A stretch of DNA of 64,000 bases from Rostratula benghalensis. Lineage: Eukaryota > Chordata > Aves > Charadriiformes > Rostratulidae. The stretch is taken from NCBI GenBank assembly GCA_013399305.1, contig VXAI01000039.1, positions 1,430,756 to 1,494,755 of the forward strand, written 5' to 3'. Shown here one piece after another: positions 23,601-64,000 of the stretch. The notes beneath the pieces are model-generated. The model saw only the letters and a list, made by a program, of their open reading frames with translations, did no database searches and had not been told where the DNA came from. The translations under genes and the position numbers were made by a program. The number at the start of each line of letters is the position of its first letter. The stretch's first letter is position 1.

Positions 23601-26600
23601 CAGCTTTTCTGAACGCCTTGTGGCCCAGCATCCCTGTACGTCATCTGTTAGACCCTCAGCTGGAAGCCTCTTAGTTATGAATAGGAGCATTACTTGGATT
23701 CTCAAATATGTAGGTACTTAAAGTGGCGTTTTGTTGCTGACTGGGCAAATCTGCTTTTTGTTCATTGATTATAATGGTTCTTGTGTGGCAGCTGGATTAA
23801 ATTAAGACTGAAGTCTCTGGGCTAAAAGCCCTGATGGAACTTTTGTGCAAAGGCTGCATTTCTCAACCAAATAACTTGCCCTGGCGCGTGGGCAGGCTGC
23901 CCGCATACAATCACGGACTGGGGGCTAAATACCTGCAAACTTAGGTTTCTGACGAAGCCAATTCCACAGCAGCTGTATTTCATCACAGTCTGCTTTAAAA
24001 ATAAGTAGCTTGGACTTAGACCAAAGAAATAATGGGGGTGAGTCAAATCCAAGACAATTACACAGTGTCCAGCTCAGTGCTGCTGTGTCAGTTTGGCCAG
24101 AGCTCAGATGAAATGCCATCTCGCCCTCAAAGGAGCGGGAGCAGCTCGGGGTCTCTGTGTTCCTTGCTGCAGCCTGAGTCAAGGACTCCTGTCTCTTGAG
24201 GTGTCTCTCAGTGCCCAAGCCCAGCTTGACATTGACAACCCTGACCAGTGCCTGCTGTAAAACTCCAGAGTTGTACCATCGGTTTCTGAGTTTCAGTGTG
24301 GGAAAAAGCGAGAGGCCTCCAAGACCAGTCTGAAAGTACAGCCTCTCAAGCTTTAAAAATGAGAAGGTAAAACATGACTTGCTGATGGTTATGCCTCCTT
24401 AGTGGGTGTAGATACTTTAGGTAATTAAAACTGTGGCTGATACAACCATGTCAGGAGAATTTTTGCGTCACGCTCGCATAAAATGGCTCTACGTGGAGGG
24501 AGTGTTCCCTGCAGTGAAACTGTTGGCCTTCAAGTGTTCATTAGGATTAGCTCCTGGTGGTACAACCTCTGCAGCTCTAAATACTGAACCCTAGGCCTTT
24601 CCCCAAAGGCTGCAATGACAAGGCAATGGATGTGGCATAAACTACTGGCTTCCTGTGTAGGTGCTTGGGGGGTAACATGGGGTCTGGCACAGCTCTGACC
24701 GCTCTTTTGGGGGGAAGAGCCAGCAGGTGAGATTGAGTCATTTGCAGGGAGATGAGTTGGACCTCACACACACAAGAGGGAGGGACAGGAAAGGTCAGGG
24801 TCCCTCTGGTCCCTCTCCCATCTGTATGCACAACTGGTCAGCAAATGCTGCAGACAAACCATGAAACGTCTGTACAACCTCCAGGAGCTCTTCAGGGTCT
24901 GGGATTAGGACAGTCCTGGAGGGCAGGCTCTGTCAGTGCTCACGAGGACCATACACAGCTGTGCTGCTCGCTAACCTCTACCTTCTGCATCTTTGTTGCC
25001 TCTGGCAGCACCTGAGCGTTTCTGTACGATTGCTTTAGTGCAGTTAAAATTCAGGCTGTAGGGCCTGATGTGGGTTGTGTGTTGGAGCAGAGTCAGAAGA
25101 GAAGGAACGCTCCTGGAGGTTTTGCCTTCCAGCTGAAGTCAATCCCTAATGACCGATTTGGCTTCATCCAGAAGCTCCTCCAGATTGGAGTTTAAATTTG
25201 CTATCGCAATGAGCAGAAAAAGCCACAGCAAATTGCAGGTCATAACAAATTAGGATTTTCTATGTTACTGGCTTCCTCGCACTGTTCAGCAACAGAATTC
25301 TCTCTGTATATGTTATCTCAGAGCTTACAGCTTGGGGGGGGACAGGGATGACTTGTACTGAACATCCAAGCCAAGCGGCTAAGCATTTAGGTCAATAACT
25401 CCTAACCTGTCTGCTGGAGCTTGCTTTCATGTGGCCATTACAGGTAGCAGAAACCAGTGAACTTTGGAGTATTTGTAAACGCTGTTCCCTCTTCTCCCTC
25501 AGAGTTTGAGAAGGGAGTTGAGTAAACAGCCCACTTGTTTTTCTTTACGTGAAAAAAACCCAAACACTCTACATGAGCGTAGCCAGGAGGTGTAAATCGC
25601 TGCGAAGGTGCTGCCGAGGTCAGGGGCTGTGAAAATGTGTAGGTTGGAGGAGAGAGGTGCTCAGAAGAGACAGGAGAAGATGGCAGTGCCCTGACACCGC
25701 GCCACAAAAGGGGAGTGGAAAGGGGCCGCAGTGAAATTGCAGCGCGAATACTCGAGCAGTGAATGTTTTAGTTAAGGCTCCCATAATATGCTTCTATTTT
25801 TAACACAGTTAAAATTAAACTCTGCAGCCGAGGCTGAGCACTAGAAATTCTTTCTTCACTACTTCAGCATTGCCAGCGTCTTTTCAGACAACTTTCTCCT
25901 CTTCTGCAGCCTCGGCTACGGGATACTTCAGCTCCACAGGATAGTAAGGTATCATCTCTCCACCCCTCGGGAGTGACCTCCCAAGGGACTTCCAGTAAGG
26001 AGCAGATGAGAGTGACACCCGACGCTGTCATGACAGCTTTTAATTTGTGAGGCTTTTCCCTGGCCCTCTGTCCTGCACAGCTACTGCTGAGAATCCGCAC
26101 GGAACTGTCCTTACCTCACCCCACCTAAGGCTGTCGCACAGATGGCAGCTGCAATCAGGAGAGCAGGGAGCGCCCGTGCAGCTGAATAAGATTGCAAGTT
26201 GGGGTCAAAACCTCAATCTTAATTCTGGAGTTCCTCACCTTGATAGAACCAGGCTTCAAACAGCCTCCTGGTCTGCAGCACGGTCTGAGGAGGAACACTT
26301 CAGAGCGGGGCTCTGCCTTTCGTCTGGCGGACACGCCTCTCCTGGGAGGTTTTTTGATTTGTCTTTACAATAATAGGTTTTAAATTCCTTGAGGCTGCTC
26401 CTTCTGTCCTCTGATGTGCTTCACCAACTACTGCTATACAAACATAGGCACAGAGCTTCCTCGTGGAGCGATTTGAATTTGCCTTTAGCTCCCCTTAGGA
26501 TGCAGAGGAAGGTGGTGGCCGGGGTTAGGCTGCTCTCAGGCCCTTGGCAGGTGAAAAGGGATGGGGTGTTTTGGCTCTACTGCTTGGATGAGCTGGGTGT

Positions 26601-28850
26601 AAGGAGACCGAGGAGCCCCTCGGTGCAGGTTGCCACAGCGGGAGCAATGGCGGCTGGCCCTGCTGAGCTCTCTCATCTCTGGGTCCTAGCGCTGCCACCA
26701 CCACTGCTTCAGAGCCGGTAGCTCGTCTGTCCCCAAATGCTAAACAGAATCATCATCTCTATCTCATTTGACTCAAACTTCTTTTTCTGTCAGGAAGAAA
26801 TTTACAATTTGTGAGCATCTGTGAAAGATTTCTTCAAAAATGTTAGAAGTGACTGTTTCATAATACAGTGCAAAATTTATAGACTGTAGCTGTGCTTCCC
26901 TTCCCTGCAAGGGGAAGAATATTACAATTATCCCTTTTTAATCTTTCTTGTTATCCATTGTGTCTGGCAGGTGGAGCTGAAAATAGATGGAGATTTACAG
27001 TACATCCATTTAAAGATCTAATGCTGGACTCTTCTAGAACTTGGCTCCTGATTTTTAACAGATTCCGTACCATATTAGCAAAGTGTAGTTACATAGGAAA
27101 GAGTGGCCAAGAAGAAAGAGCCATTAAAAAGACATTTACCAGCAGCAGCCACACTACAGGGGTGGAGATCCTTCCTTCTTTCAAATACAGTTTAATTCCT
27201 ACTCTTCCAAATAAATCCAAGGCCTCTTTTTTGGGAGGCACCCACTACAGCTGAGGGGAACTCAGCGCAGCACCATCAACCTGTGCAGCAAAAAGCACAA
27301 ACCTTGGAGGAGCACCTTTGGGAAAAAAATTGGGTTTTTCTAAACAGGGGGACTACCTTTACTTTAAACTTTGAGATTTCACACAAAAGCCCTTGTGCCT
27401 TTTCATTTCTTGCTGCCAGGGCAAGAGTTGAAGACAATTCCAAAATCTGGTGTCTGCTGCATAATCTAAAACCTTTATCGACTGAACATTTACCTGAACA
27501 CTCTCACACCGCTTCTTGCTTGTGACAGGAAAAGTGACAGTAAAAAGCTGTTGTGTGAAGGGCAGGTTGGTTTGGGGTTTTTTGGGCAGGTTTGGTTTTT
27601 TTGTTGTGTGTTTTAATTTTTTAAGGGTCACAGTCTGATAGCAACTGTGTTACTGCTTTTTGTCAGCTCTATGACTTTTGAATTGTAAAGTTATTTTTAC
27701 GTGAGTAATGGGTCTACGTTTTATTCATTAAATGTATTTGAAAACCACAGGCTTTGGTTTGGTTTTCTTCTTCTAATTAGGAGTTTACACTTGAGCCACC
27801 AGCTGGTTTATACAGAACCAGCCTCCCAGGGCCCCGGATCAGTGGCACGGACTCAGGAGAATGACCTGCCATCAAGCTGGTTTGAACCGGTGTTGCAAAA
27901 GGTGACTGAAGTCCCAGGCCTGTACCTGCCGCCCTCCCCTGACACCGTCTGCCCTGGAGGCACAGCCCAAAGAACAAGTCTGAAAACAGTAGTTAAGGGC
28001 TGAGATAAATGGGATCTTTAAAATGTATGGCTTAGCAGCCTCCAGAAGGGATTTAAGAACTTCAAACCCCCGGTAGTAACTGGGATTTCTTTCCCTCGTA
28101 AACGTTAATTTGAGCAGCTGCTTCTAGCTGTGTTTTCTATTAATGGTTTGATCAGCTGAAGTGGAACTGGGAAGTTAAGTCTGGGACCCTGGATTTCCGT
28201 GGGTACTTAATGGTAGGAGCTGAAAAATGGGAGGTCTATAAAAAAAAAAACCACACACACCCCAAAACCCCACCCTAAAACACTCCATTGGATTCAGTAG
28301 CGGAGCAGACCTGGAATCCAGCTGAATCTCACTCAGTTTGGATAAAAAAAACCCACCCTAGGTTTAGTTCCTCCCACAACGCGGTGCAGCGCCAGGTGAC
28401 AGCAGGAGAGGTTCCTCTGTGGGGTGGGCAGGGCTGACCCAGGGACACTCGGGAGGGTAGGCTGACCCTCACAGGGCAAACTGGGGTGTGAACCTGGGAA
28501 GGGCTCAGGCACCCACCCGTTAGGTGCTCTTCGGAAGGGAGAGAGCAGGGAGACATTTGGGCACGTAACAAGGAGAAGGTGAGCAAGCCACGGGACACTG
28601 ATCTGTAGCTGTAGGCACATCTGTTTGTGGCATTCGCCTGGGGCACTGAGTTAGGGAGGGAGTGACTTTCTCTCTTCCCCATCCCCCAGAAACAGCCACA
28701 GCAGCGGATGTTCTCCTCCCTTCTGCCGGGCAGGAGGCACTTATTGTCATCTTAATTACCACTAGGTGTTTTCATCATGGTTACCCGTGTGCTCTGATTC
28801 ACAGGGAGCTGCTACTGAGCACCACCAGGCTTTGCATTCGGGATCGTGAA
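20641..28850. other. Intergenic gap between convergent FHIP1A and GATB
   Basis: This is about 8.2 kb between the inferred 3' ends of the two genes. I see no exon of a known gene, no tRNA-like sequence and no recognisable transposon. It has a G-run cluster at 22479-22517, an oligo-T patch near 22800 and a T/G-rich tract near 27565-27625. The open frames, the longest being 148 codons at 22391-22837, have no domain and appear to be chance. Confidence 0.65.
22479..22517 (+). other. G-run cluster, possible G-quadruplex
   Basis: Five runs of three or four G lie at 22479-22481, 22484-22487, 22490-22493, 22508-22510 and 22514-22517. Loops are 2, 2, 14 and 3 bases. A quadruplex is possible but one loop is long, so this is only suggestive. 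Confidence 0.35.
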
Positions 28851-29196
28851 CTCCAGCCGAGCTCACACGTGGTTTATTCCAGAAGCACCCCAGAGAGCTC
28901 CAGTGCTCTGCCGACCCACGCACGCCCCCGGGAACTTCCTTCCCCTGGCCGGCTGGAAATCACATTTCCCACCGCCACAGCGAAGGGAGGGAGATGCAAA
29001 CGACGTTCCATCTCCTGCATCTTTTGCTCACCCGCCTTTGGCTGCTGCATCCAGGGAGAGCCAGGACGGAATGCCACGTGGGGTACAACCTAGATTCCTG
29101 CTGCTGCACCAGGAGGCACCACAGCTCACGTGCAGTGAAGCAGATGGAAGGAAGCACACGATTTCTGTGGGCCCTCGGGCGATTGTCCTCCTGCGG
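28850..29196 (-). other. GATB: Probable GATB 3' UTR
   Basis: This is sequence between the GATB stop and the candidate AATAAA. It is relatively GC-rich with scattered CpG. No other feature is seen. The boundary at the left is set only by the hexamer. Confidence 0.45.
28873..28878 (-). terminator. Candidate GATB polyadenylation signal
   Basis: TTTATT on the + strand is AATAAA on the GATB strand, about 320 bases past the GATB stop. It is the nearest canonical hexamer downstream of the stop that I noticed. Use as the actual cleavage signal is inferred. Confidence 0.5.
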
Positions 29197-56365
<27,169 letters not shown>

Positions 56366-57979
56366 CTAAGGAAACATGACACATGCTTTTGCTCAGATAC
56401 TCAGTATGTAATAAATGTCTCCCACACATTGCCTTATATGGAGCTTATATTCAATCTTGTTTGCCTTCAGCCACCATTAGATCTCTTTCCTTGTGTGGGT
56501 AGTTCTTATTCATCATTGAAGTCGTGGTAGCTACAAATCTGCAGAGCTTTAAGAGGAAAAAACAAGCCATTCAGTCATTTTGTCATGTCACATCAGGAGG
56601 CGTGCACTGTTCTGGCTTGTGACTTTTGCAAACATTCCAGTATTTTTGAATCTTCAAGGGTGTGAGACAAATCACAGCAAATGATAATTGACTTCTAACC
56701 AGCTATCAGCTCATACTGGGAACTGGAAACACAGGGGATTTGCATTCGAGACCACAGTGCCATTTCAGCAAAATATTTCAGAACACCTGTAACTACAGAA
56801 CCACAGTGAATTCCTGAGTGTCTACACATAAGATTCCAATGCTTTGCTTAACCAGGATGAAATGAAACACACTTACATGCTTTGCTGAAACAGAACCAAA
56901 GAGACATCAATTGACCGCATGGCTACAAGTGTACCATTCATGTCCAGTACTCAGGTAACACATGGGATTAAGTTTTTTCCAGAAAGCCATGTGATTTTAG
57001 ATCCAGCAAAGCCTTCATGAAGATATAAACGAATTAAATACAGTTTCTCACCACGGACCCCTCTCTTGCAGGGCTATACCCTTCTATCTCCTCAGCAGGA
57101 TTAGAATCAAGAGGAAAAAGAAAATTGTGCTCCTAAAAGTACTAACAAGCAAAGTTTCGAAGTTGTGGTATTTTCACGTGTGCTCTCATTAATAGTTGGT
57201 TTAACTAACATCAAACAGATAAAACTGAAAGAAAAAAGAAAGGCTGACTTTGTCGTAGTACCACCTCTGACATATTCACACTTACAGGATTTTGAAACAG
57301 GATCAGAACTTTATCCATCTTATTCTGCACTGTACAGCTGCCAAGAAGTCAATTTCCAGCAGGACCATTAATGGGGCACATTATGTAAAAGAAACTACAT
57401 GAGTTCATCTGCATTGACCAGAACACAAAAGGCTTAAATAACGTTTTCTTCAATGCTTCTCACACTATTTACTTTTTATATTCTCCAGCCTGATTTCTGA
57501 AAACAGATTAAGCAGCTGTACATTTCCCATCATTCCATGTCTTTGGCTGGGAAAGGAATCTCTTTGCTTTACTCATCTAATATTTCAGAAATCAAAATAA
57601 TAAAAGAAAATATGAGAAACTCGTAACAGAAACTTAAAAATTGCTTATACAGACAAGAAATTAAATATTTAAGACATTTAACGAGCGAACTTTCAGATCT
57701 TTAGTGTAGCTATATATGGCTAACTAGAACACATCATCTGTTCATGCATATTTTATTTATTAAAAAATTAAAAGATACATAAAGCCAATGAGAAATGAGA
57801 AAAAAAGGAAGAAGAATTTCTCTTCGCAATAATGGTCTGCAGCAAAATCAACACAATTGTGACTATAATCCAAAGTTAAATTTGTAAAATTTAGAAAATA
57901 TTAATTTATTTTAGTATCATAGTTGCAATTCATTACATACTATATGCTCCTGTTTTCAACAATTTAAATCCTTCCAGAC

Positions 57980-57980
57980 N
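57980..57980. other. Undetermined base (N)
   Basis: A single N occurs in GATB intronic sequence, so the source is an assembly with at least one unresolved base. Confidence 0.99.
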
Positions 57981-58822
57981 TTACTGTTTAAGGAAGCTTG
58001 TAACAGTGCTAGTCACATTGTTCAATGTTTAAAATACCGTATTTCTAAATACACAGGGAAAATTTCCTCCTAGTGAAGCTTTATGGTATGATCCTGGTCA
58101 GCTTTGCAAACTACAGAGGGCCATGCCAGTCAGCCCTTTAACAAATGGTCACCAGAAACCATCAAGACTCCATAAGGACTGAGCAGACTCAAAACATCAC
58201 TGCATCAAAAGTACTGAATTGGTGTCTTGCTACATTTCCCGATGGTGCACGGGTTGTGACTGATTGTAATCAGAGAATGAGACAAGACTCAGCTCCCAAA
58301 TCCCAGCCAGTTAGAGCCTCACGGCACGTTCTTCAAAGACAGGTGGAGTTTAGCTACTGATTACACTACAATTACTGGCTTTGCCCACTTGCTTTTCAAT
58401 TTTTGCTTCAAATAAGGTAGTGTGTACCTTATTCATCCCCCTAAGGGATACCACTGTTTAGCGGTGAAGGAAATTCCCACATACAAACTACTTACACCAT
58501 AGAGAAACTTTTGCACTACTGCTGATGAACCATTTTGGTGGCTCTGGGGAAAAACTGGCATAAAAATGTGAATTATTGATTATTTTCTATGCAGTATTGC
58601 TAAGCATTTAGATGGCTGCAATGTGTATGTGTTCCAAGTGTACTGGGTCATACTAGCCAAAACACTGTATATGCACTATTACTCACTGGCACAACTTCCT
58701 GGGCTGCTTCTCTATGGACCACTGTGACTATTAGAAAACATTGCAAAGCATATCTTTCCCACAGTGGCATACTGAGATGTCCACTGTGATAATCTGCTTC
58801 CCCTGCCCCTTTTGACTCTAAC

Positions 58823-58859
58823 AAAAAAAAAAAAGAAAAAAAAAGAAAAAAAAAAAAAA
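58823..58859. repeat. A-rich repeat with interspersed G
   Basis: Runs of about 12, 9 and 14 A are separated by single G residues, similar in design to the repeat at 40078-40125. Confidence 0.9.
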
Positions 58860-59902
58860 GATGACCCTCTACTTCCTCAAAAATCTAAAGCTACCTGGTT
58901 TAATAAATTGCTCCATTTCGGAAGTTACTACTATTAGTCATTCAAGTAATCAAGGCTGTGCATGTGATGCAGAGCTGTTTAAAGCAAACTACTACTTTTC
59001 CTTCAAACAAGCCTGGCTTTCCAAATAATCTGCAGTGATAAACATCAATTCAGTATGTGAAACTTCCCATACTAATGACCTAGAATAAGTCCCCCCAGCT
59101 TGTTTATGCAGTAAGCTGTTATTAAGTTGACAGCTTTGACTAGCACCAAAGATTTAAATTAGTGGCTTGAACTGACAAGCTGCCAGTCGGGTATGTAAGC
59201 GAAGTGCTGGCCTTGAAAGAAAGCTATGTAGCTCTTGCACTAGCTATGGACAAAACACACGAGCCTATAAAGTCTTCTTAAATATTTCTGATCTTCTAAA
59301 ATGGAAGCATCTCTCCTAGGCACTTAAGAAAATCCTAGAGAGACATCACAAAAGGAAATGTAAATCATTTGTATTGGAAACTCATGAAAAACCTTAACAA
59401 TGGCATCACAACACCAGCACCATTTCCCTTGTAGCTTTGCTCTCCTCCTAGAACACCATGGTAACTGAGGGCTTAAGGAATGAAAGAACAATCCAACAAT
59501 CCAGATCTTTTTCTGGTATTCGTCTCTTCTTTACATCCAGTTCACAAGTGCAAAGACACCTTTTAAAAATTTATCATCTTTATTTGCAAGGTCAGTTTAG
59601 TCAAGACCTCAGTTTTATATACAAGAAGACTCTCCAGTAGCTATACAAAACTATACACGATACCTTTGATGGCATAAATTCCCACCAAGAGCATTTTTTT
59701 AACAGCTTGTTCTTTAACAGCAGGTTTACTCCTTATATGAATACATTAAAGAAAGCTGCCCCCCTTTTAGGTGAAGATACATGTTTCTGTATTTAGTAAA
59801 TGACCGTTTTTCCTTTTTATAGAGCGTAGGTATACAGCTTCCTGCTATGCTAATTAGTGTTATATAGGATAATTGGAGGAGGAGGGAAGAGAAGAAGAAA
59901 CA

Positions 59903-59920
59903 TCTCTCTCTCTCTCTCTC
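59903..59920. repeat. (TC)9 microsatellite
   Basis: Nine TC units are followed by CCCC and, 30 bases on, by an oligo-A tract. Confidence 0.9.
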
Positions 59921-59952
59921 CCCCTTAGAAAAACTTTATTTTTGCTACCTTT

Positions 59953-59971
59953 AAAAAAAAAAAAAAAAAAA
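59953..59971. repeat. Oligo-A tract, 19 A
   Basis: A pure A run in GATB intronic sequence. No retrocopy is seen beside it. Confidence 0.9.
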
Positions 59972-62900
59972 GTACTAATCTTTGTCATAACAGTGGCACC
60001 CAGGAAGCCTAAGTTATGGAACAAAGTACTAGAAACAATAAAATCAAAATAATTCCCTGGAAATTTTAAAAGTTTCTGATTCTAGGTCACACATTTTAAT
60101 AAAGTAGATTTCACATTAATTGGCTATCTTAAAACCTTCATTCCGACTTATAGTCATGAAGAAATCAGCACTAATCAGATTAACCACAGGAATGCTTATC
60201 TAAGAAACATTTAATTTTAGCTCCTTTTCATTCAGAATAACAGCTAAAAGAAGGAAGTAGTGCAATATACTTAGCTGGCTCTCTGTAGACCAGGCACTAA
60301 TCTTTTGGAAACCTCAACAGATCTATCTAATCATATTTCCCAGTACTCCCATTTCATATCACTCTGATTTTTATTGGCTTCCACTAATGGATATATTCAG
60401 TCTTCCTGTTCTTGCTGTGTTAAAAGTATCAACCTGTTCCAATATATGGTTCTTTGAAGTGCAATCATGAGTTAAACTTCACAATAAACTACTCCTATCT
60501 ACTTTCTCCAAACACACTTGTGACTGTTCAGTCCGACACTGCAGATGAGTACTTCAATGAAGTGTTATTCCTTGGAATCTTCACACACATGCACTGAAAG
60601 GTGTAACTGCCTTGTAACTATGCATGTACATTGCAATAAATTAAGAGCTAACCATTTCCCCAATGACCCATTTGTTTCCACAGGTGTACAATCAGAACCC
60701 ACTCTTGAGGCATAAACATTTAAAAAAAAACCCAAACAACAAGCTAACCTAAGTCATCTCATTTGTTTGGTCTGCAGTGAGCCCACAGGTTCAAAAAACT
60801 GAGGTGTCAAACCATAGGGGAAATTTAAAAAGAAGGCCAGCTTCAATTTAGGGCCTTTTGCATTTCAGTCCAGCATCTACTTCACAGTGTATGTCCTGCC
60901 TTAATATGAGCATTATGTTCTTATCCCTAAGGAAAGGGGCAAGATAGTAGGGGAGGAAGCATCAGACATTTAAAATTAAGATCTAGGTTAGCAGAGACTT
61001 CAGCTTAAGAAAACAGAACAAAAAGGCAACTGAGAAGCTGAAGCAGCAAAGGAAGACTGGAGGGTGTGTGCACTAAATATACCTTAATATACTTTGTAAC
61101 TTAATCTTTCTTCAGTCTAGTACCAAAGATGATGTGCTGCTATGCAAAATACATTATTATTCCTAACTTTGTCTGGTGGCAGAGTTGGGTTGCAGTGATG
61201 CAGCACACAGTCATTCAAGTCCTATCTTAAAACCAGGCAGCCCACATTTTGAGAAGTGCCTAGCTCCCAAACACTTTATGTGTAGTCATAGAATAAGAGG
61301 GCACACACTCTTGAAGCTGAAAAGCCAGTCTCAGAGATAATATCACAAGGCTTCGCATTGGAGAAAGCATCTTCCAGTGCCAGTGATGACTAGAAAAATT
61401 CAACAGCGTTAAGGAGAAATGCTGAGCCCTGGGAGTAAGAAAAACAGGACAGTATCATCAAATACAAAGTTAACCCAACTTCTGGGTTTCTTGGTCCTTT
61501 GAGACAGGGGTGGCTGAAAAAGAGAAAAAAAAACAACAACACCACAAACAGATAAAAAAACAGAAGGAAAATTATCCCACTGGATAATTGGGAAAAGTGC
61601 TCAATGGTCTCCATGGAATAAATTTATTTTCTGCTATGTATTTTCTGGTGTGCTAGGGAAGCAGCCAACCCAGTGATCTTCATGCTTCAGATCCCATATT
61701 CAGCAGTTAACACCAAATAAACTTCTACCATGCAGAACTGGCTCCAAGCAAGAGAACCCACAGGGAAGACTGAACAATGCAGTAATAATACAATGGCTCA
61801 AGACATCCATAATCCAACACCGTGTTCCTATGGTGCCCCCATCAAGAAGTCAGGTATCTCTCTAACATCCATGTCCTCTCTGTTGACAGCACAGTCTTCT
61901 GTATCTGCCACATGGCTTTTGTTGACCTGTCATAAGGATGCTCCCTCTCCTCTGCCAGTTGAAATTTAACAACTGCTAATGCTATCCAATCCAGGAAAAG
62001 TTAAACACAGGAAGATCCAGCCAAAACTCTTCACTGCTTCTGGAGGTAGGGGACTGAGGAATGGCTAGAACCTAAGTTACACATAATCAAATCCACAGTC
62101 AACGAGAGGTTTGAGGTGGACTTTCTCAGACCTTTTTCCCTACACCAAGCTCCACAAAAAAAGCTAAAAAGTGCTTTTAAACATGAATAACTTCTGCCTT
62201 CTTCAACATAACAACCTAGGTTAACTTGTTAAACACAGAAAATTCAGAGCACTTAGAGCTTATAAACCAACCCCTGCCTGTTTATCTTTCCAGATGGTCC
62301 TTTGTTACTAGGCTTGGTGAGGACCAGCTTTGTGGTTTTCAGAGTCATAACAAATTCTGACCTTCGATGTACAGTCTGTCATTTTCTATCATTTCTAAGT
62401 CTTGGCTCTCTGCCCTCTGCTCCTAGTTGCAATCTTTGTGTCCGAGAGCCCACACTAAACACACACTATAAACTCCCAGCCTTTTGCTCTGACTCCTTCG
62501 TTCCTTTTTCCTCCACTTGCTGTCTTCTGAAACATGCTTTTTTGCTCCCCAGAGCCATCTTTCCCTCAAGGCTGACCCAGATAACTTAAGAGGGCACAAC
62601 ATACAAATTGAGAGTAAACCAGAAGTGATCTATGACACATAAAAACAAGAACACACTAATTCAGGAAAACAATGGTCAACAATGCAGTAAGTCTTGCAAA
62701 AAGCTATTATGAAAGCAAACTAAAAGTATTTGTTTCCAACAAAGTTGTTCTGGAACAGCGTAATCGACAAACACTAAATTCCTATAAATAATTGCCCCAG
62801 CTAGTTCCCTAAACAGTGACCTCAACACTCTCCTCCATGATTCCCCCATTTTCTCCTTATTTCACCAAACATCCCAAATTGAGAATAAAGTGTCATAAAT

Positions 62901-63548
62901 ATCTGCATAGCAGCAGCCCAAGTAAAGCTGACACCAGTGGGGAGAAGAGACTCAATCACTAATTTCCTCTTCAAGTGCTTGCTAATGTACTCACAAAGAC
63001 ATCTAGAAGCCTAATTTTTTTTTGAGGCAAATCTGGCTGAATTGGGCAGTGAAACTGCAAAACCAGCATCTCCATATAGAAAATAGTGGTTGCAGTAGCA
63101 AAATCTGCACATATAACTAATAAACACCACTTGCAGATGCTTACAAAATCCTCTCAAACTCAAATACATAATCATAATACATTTAAGGTGACAAGGTGGC
63201 TGACAATCAGAGGGAACACCGAGAAAGAAATTAATTTCACCACAGGAACCAATTACAGCCTAATTGTACCAAGATACATTTCAAACAAAATACATAAACC
63301 TGACAGTTATGCAACATTGCACACGAGACAGCTAACCATGAAGAGAACAAAGACCCAGGCTACAATTACCTGTCATTACTGTTGGACAATGTTTCCTAAA
63401 TACCTTTCAATGAAAAAATTCTTCAAGGAAAAAAATTGTTAAGAAGAGCAAAGAAGCAAGATGTCAGTTTGCAAAGCTAAAATGCTAAGGAATTGATAGA
63501 ACAATGATTGTTACAGAAACGTTTGCTTTACAGAGCACAGCTTTCATA

Positions 63549-63566
63549 CACATATATATTATATAC
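63549..63566. repeat. Short TA-rich repeat
   Basis: TACACATATATATATTATATAC-type alternation near the right end of the window, in the GATB intron. Confidence 0.8.
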
Positions 63567-64000
63567 TACCTTGGATTTCCTCAAAGGCAGTCACCTGGAA
63601 CCAGACTGTTTGGCTACATACTGACAGATAATTAAGTCAAACACTAAATGATGCTGGAGCATATATATGCCAGAGCAGTGGCTGATAGCAGAAGTAATAG
63701 AAATTTGGTCCCAAAAAATCCACTCATGGATCAAACTTAAAATAAAGAAGATTCCCAGCCCACTAAGAAAAACTACTGCAAAAAAGCTATCATGTGTTTC
63801 AGGAGCAATTTAAGACTGAATCCAAAAAGGAGGGGACAGTGATCTGTCTAGTTGTCATGTAACAGTTGTGCTGTCCAAAAGTATCAAAGATGGCACAATA
63901 ACTACAGTAACAGAACTGTGAAAGAGAGGAAACAAGATACTGTAAATTCCTGCTCCCCACTAAGAAGTAGCAAAATGTCTGTATAAAGCAAAAGGTAAAG

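Larger units (their letters stand above)
56366..64000 (-). other. GATB: GATB intron leading to 5' exons outside the window
   Basis: This is at least 7.6 kb of intron. The family sequence expected before VLNRRC (with GLEIHAQ and a SLPGTLP end) was sought on the minus strand to the right edge and not found. The tract contains an undetermined base at 57980, an A-rich repeat at 58823-58859, (TC)9 at 59903-59920, an oligo-A tract at 59953-59971 and a TA repeat at 63549-63566. No other gene is recognised. Confidence 0.72.

Noticed and set aside
28662..29093. 143-codon + strand frame over the GATB 3' end
   Set aside because: It overlaps the GATB 3' UTR antisense and has no domain. GC-rich sequence accounts for the lack of stops.

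Overview
The window is vertebrate, and almost certainly avian, nuclear DNA. It carries spliced genes with long introns, one 3'-truncated CR1 LINE ending in the bird-typical ATTCTATGATTCTAT tail, and a solo LTR of the kind common in bird genomes. It also has simple repeats and one undetermined base (N at 57980). I could not narrow the species further. None of the hundred or so longer open frames outside the exons below looks like a real gene.

Left part (1 to about 20.6 kb, + strand): the 3' two thirds of FHIP1A (FAM160A1), a subunit of the FTS-Hook-FHIP dynein-adaptor complex. Seven coding exons (3240-3407, 7070-7149, 8609-8796, 9266-10306, 13874-14052, 14335-14473, 18070-18320) join in one frame to 681 residues plus a stop. 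The N-terminal third lies to the left of the window. A 3' UTR probably runs to tandem AATAAA signals near 20.6 kb.

Middle (about 20.6-28.85 kb): the gap between the 3' ends of two convergent genes. I see no gene in it, only simple-sequence and G-rich patches.

Right part (about 28.85-64 kb, - strand): GATB (PET112), the B subunit of the mitochondrial glutamyl-tRNA(Gln) amidotransferase GatCAB. Eleven coding exons between 56365 and 29197 join in frame to 448 residues plus a stop. Only the first roughly 110 residues (transit peptide and start of the cradle domain) are missing, and they must lie beyond 64000. The CR1 copy and the solo LTR both lie in GATB introns, antisense to the gene.

The tail-to-tail FHIP1A/GATB order matches what I recall of human chromosome 4q31.3, so it is conserved synteny. 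The two genes act in unrelated processes, endosome transport and mitochondrial translation. I found no previously undescribed system. The items most worth a second look are a possible intronic-polyadenylation isoform of FHIP1A, and a weak GATB 5' splice site lying 60 bases from the antisense CR1 insertion.
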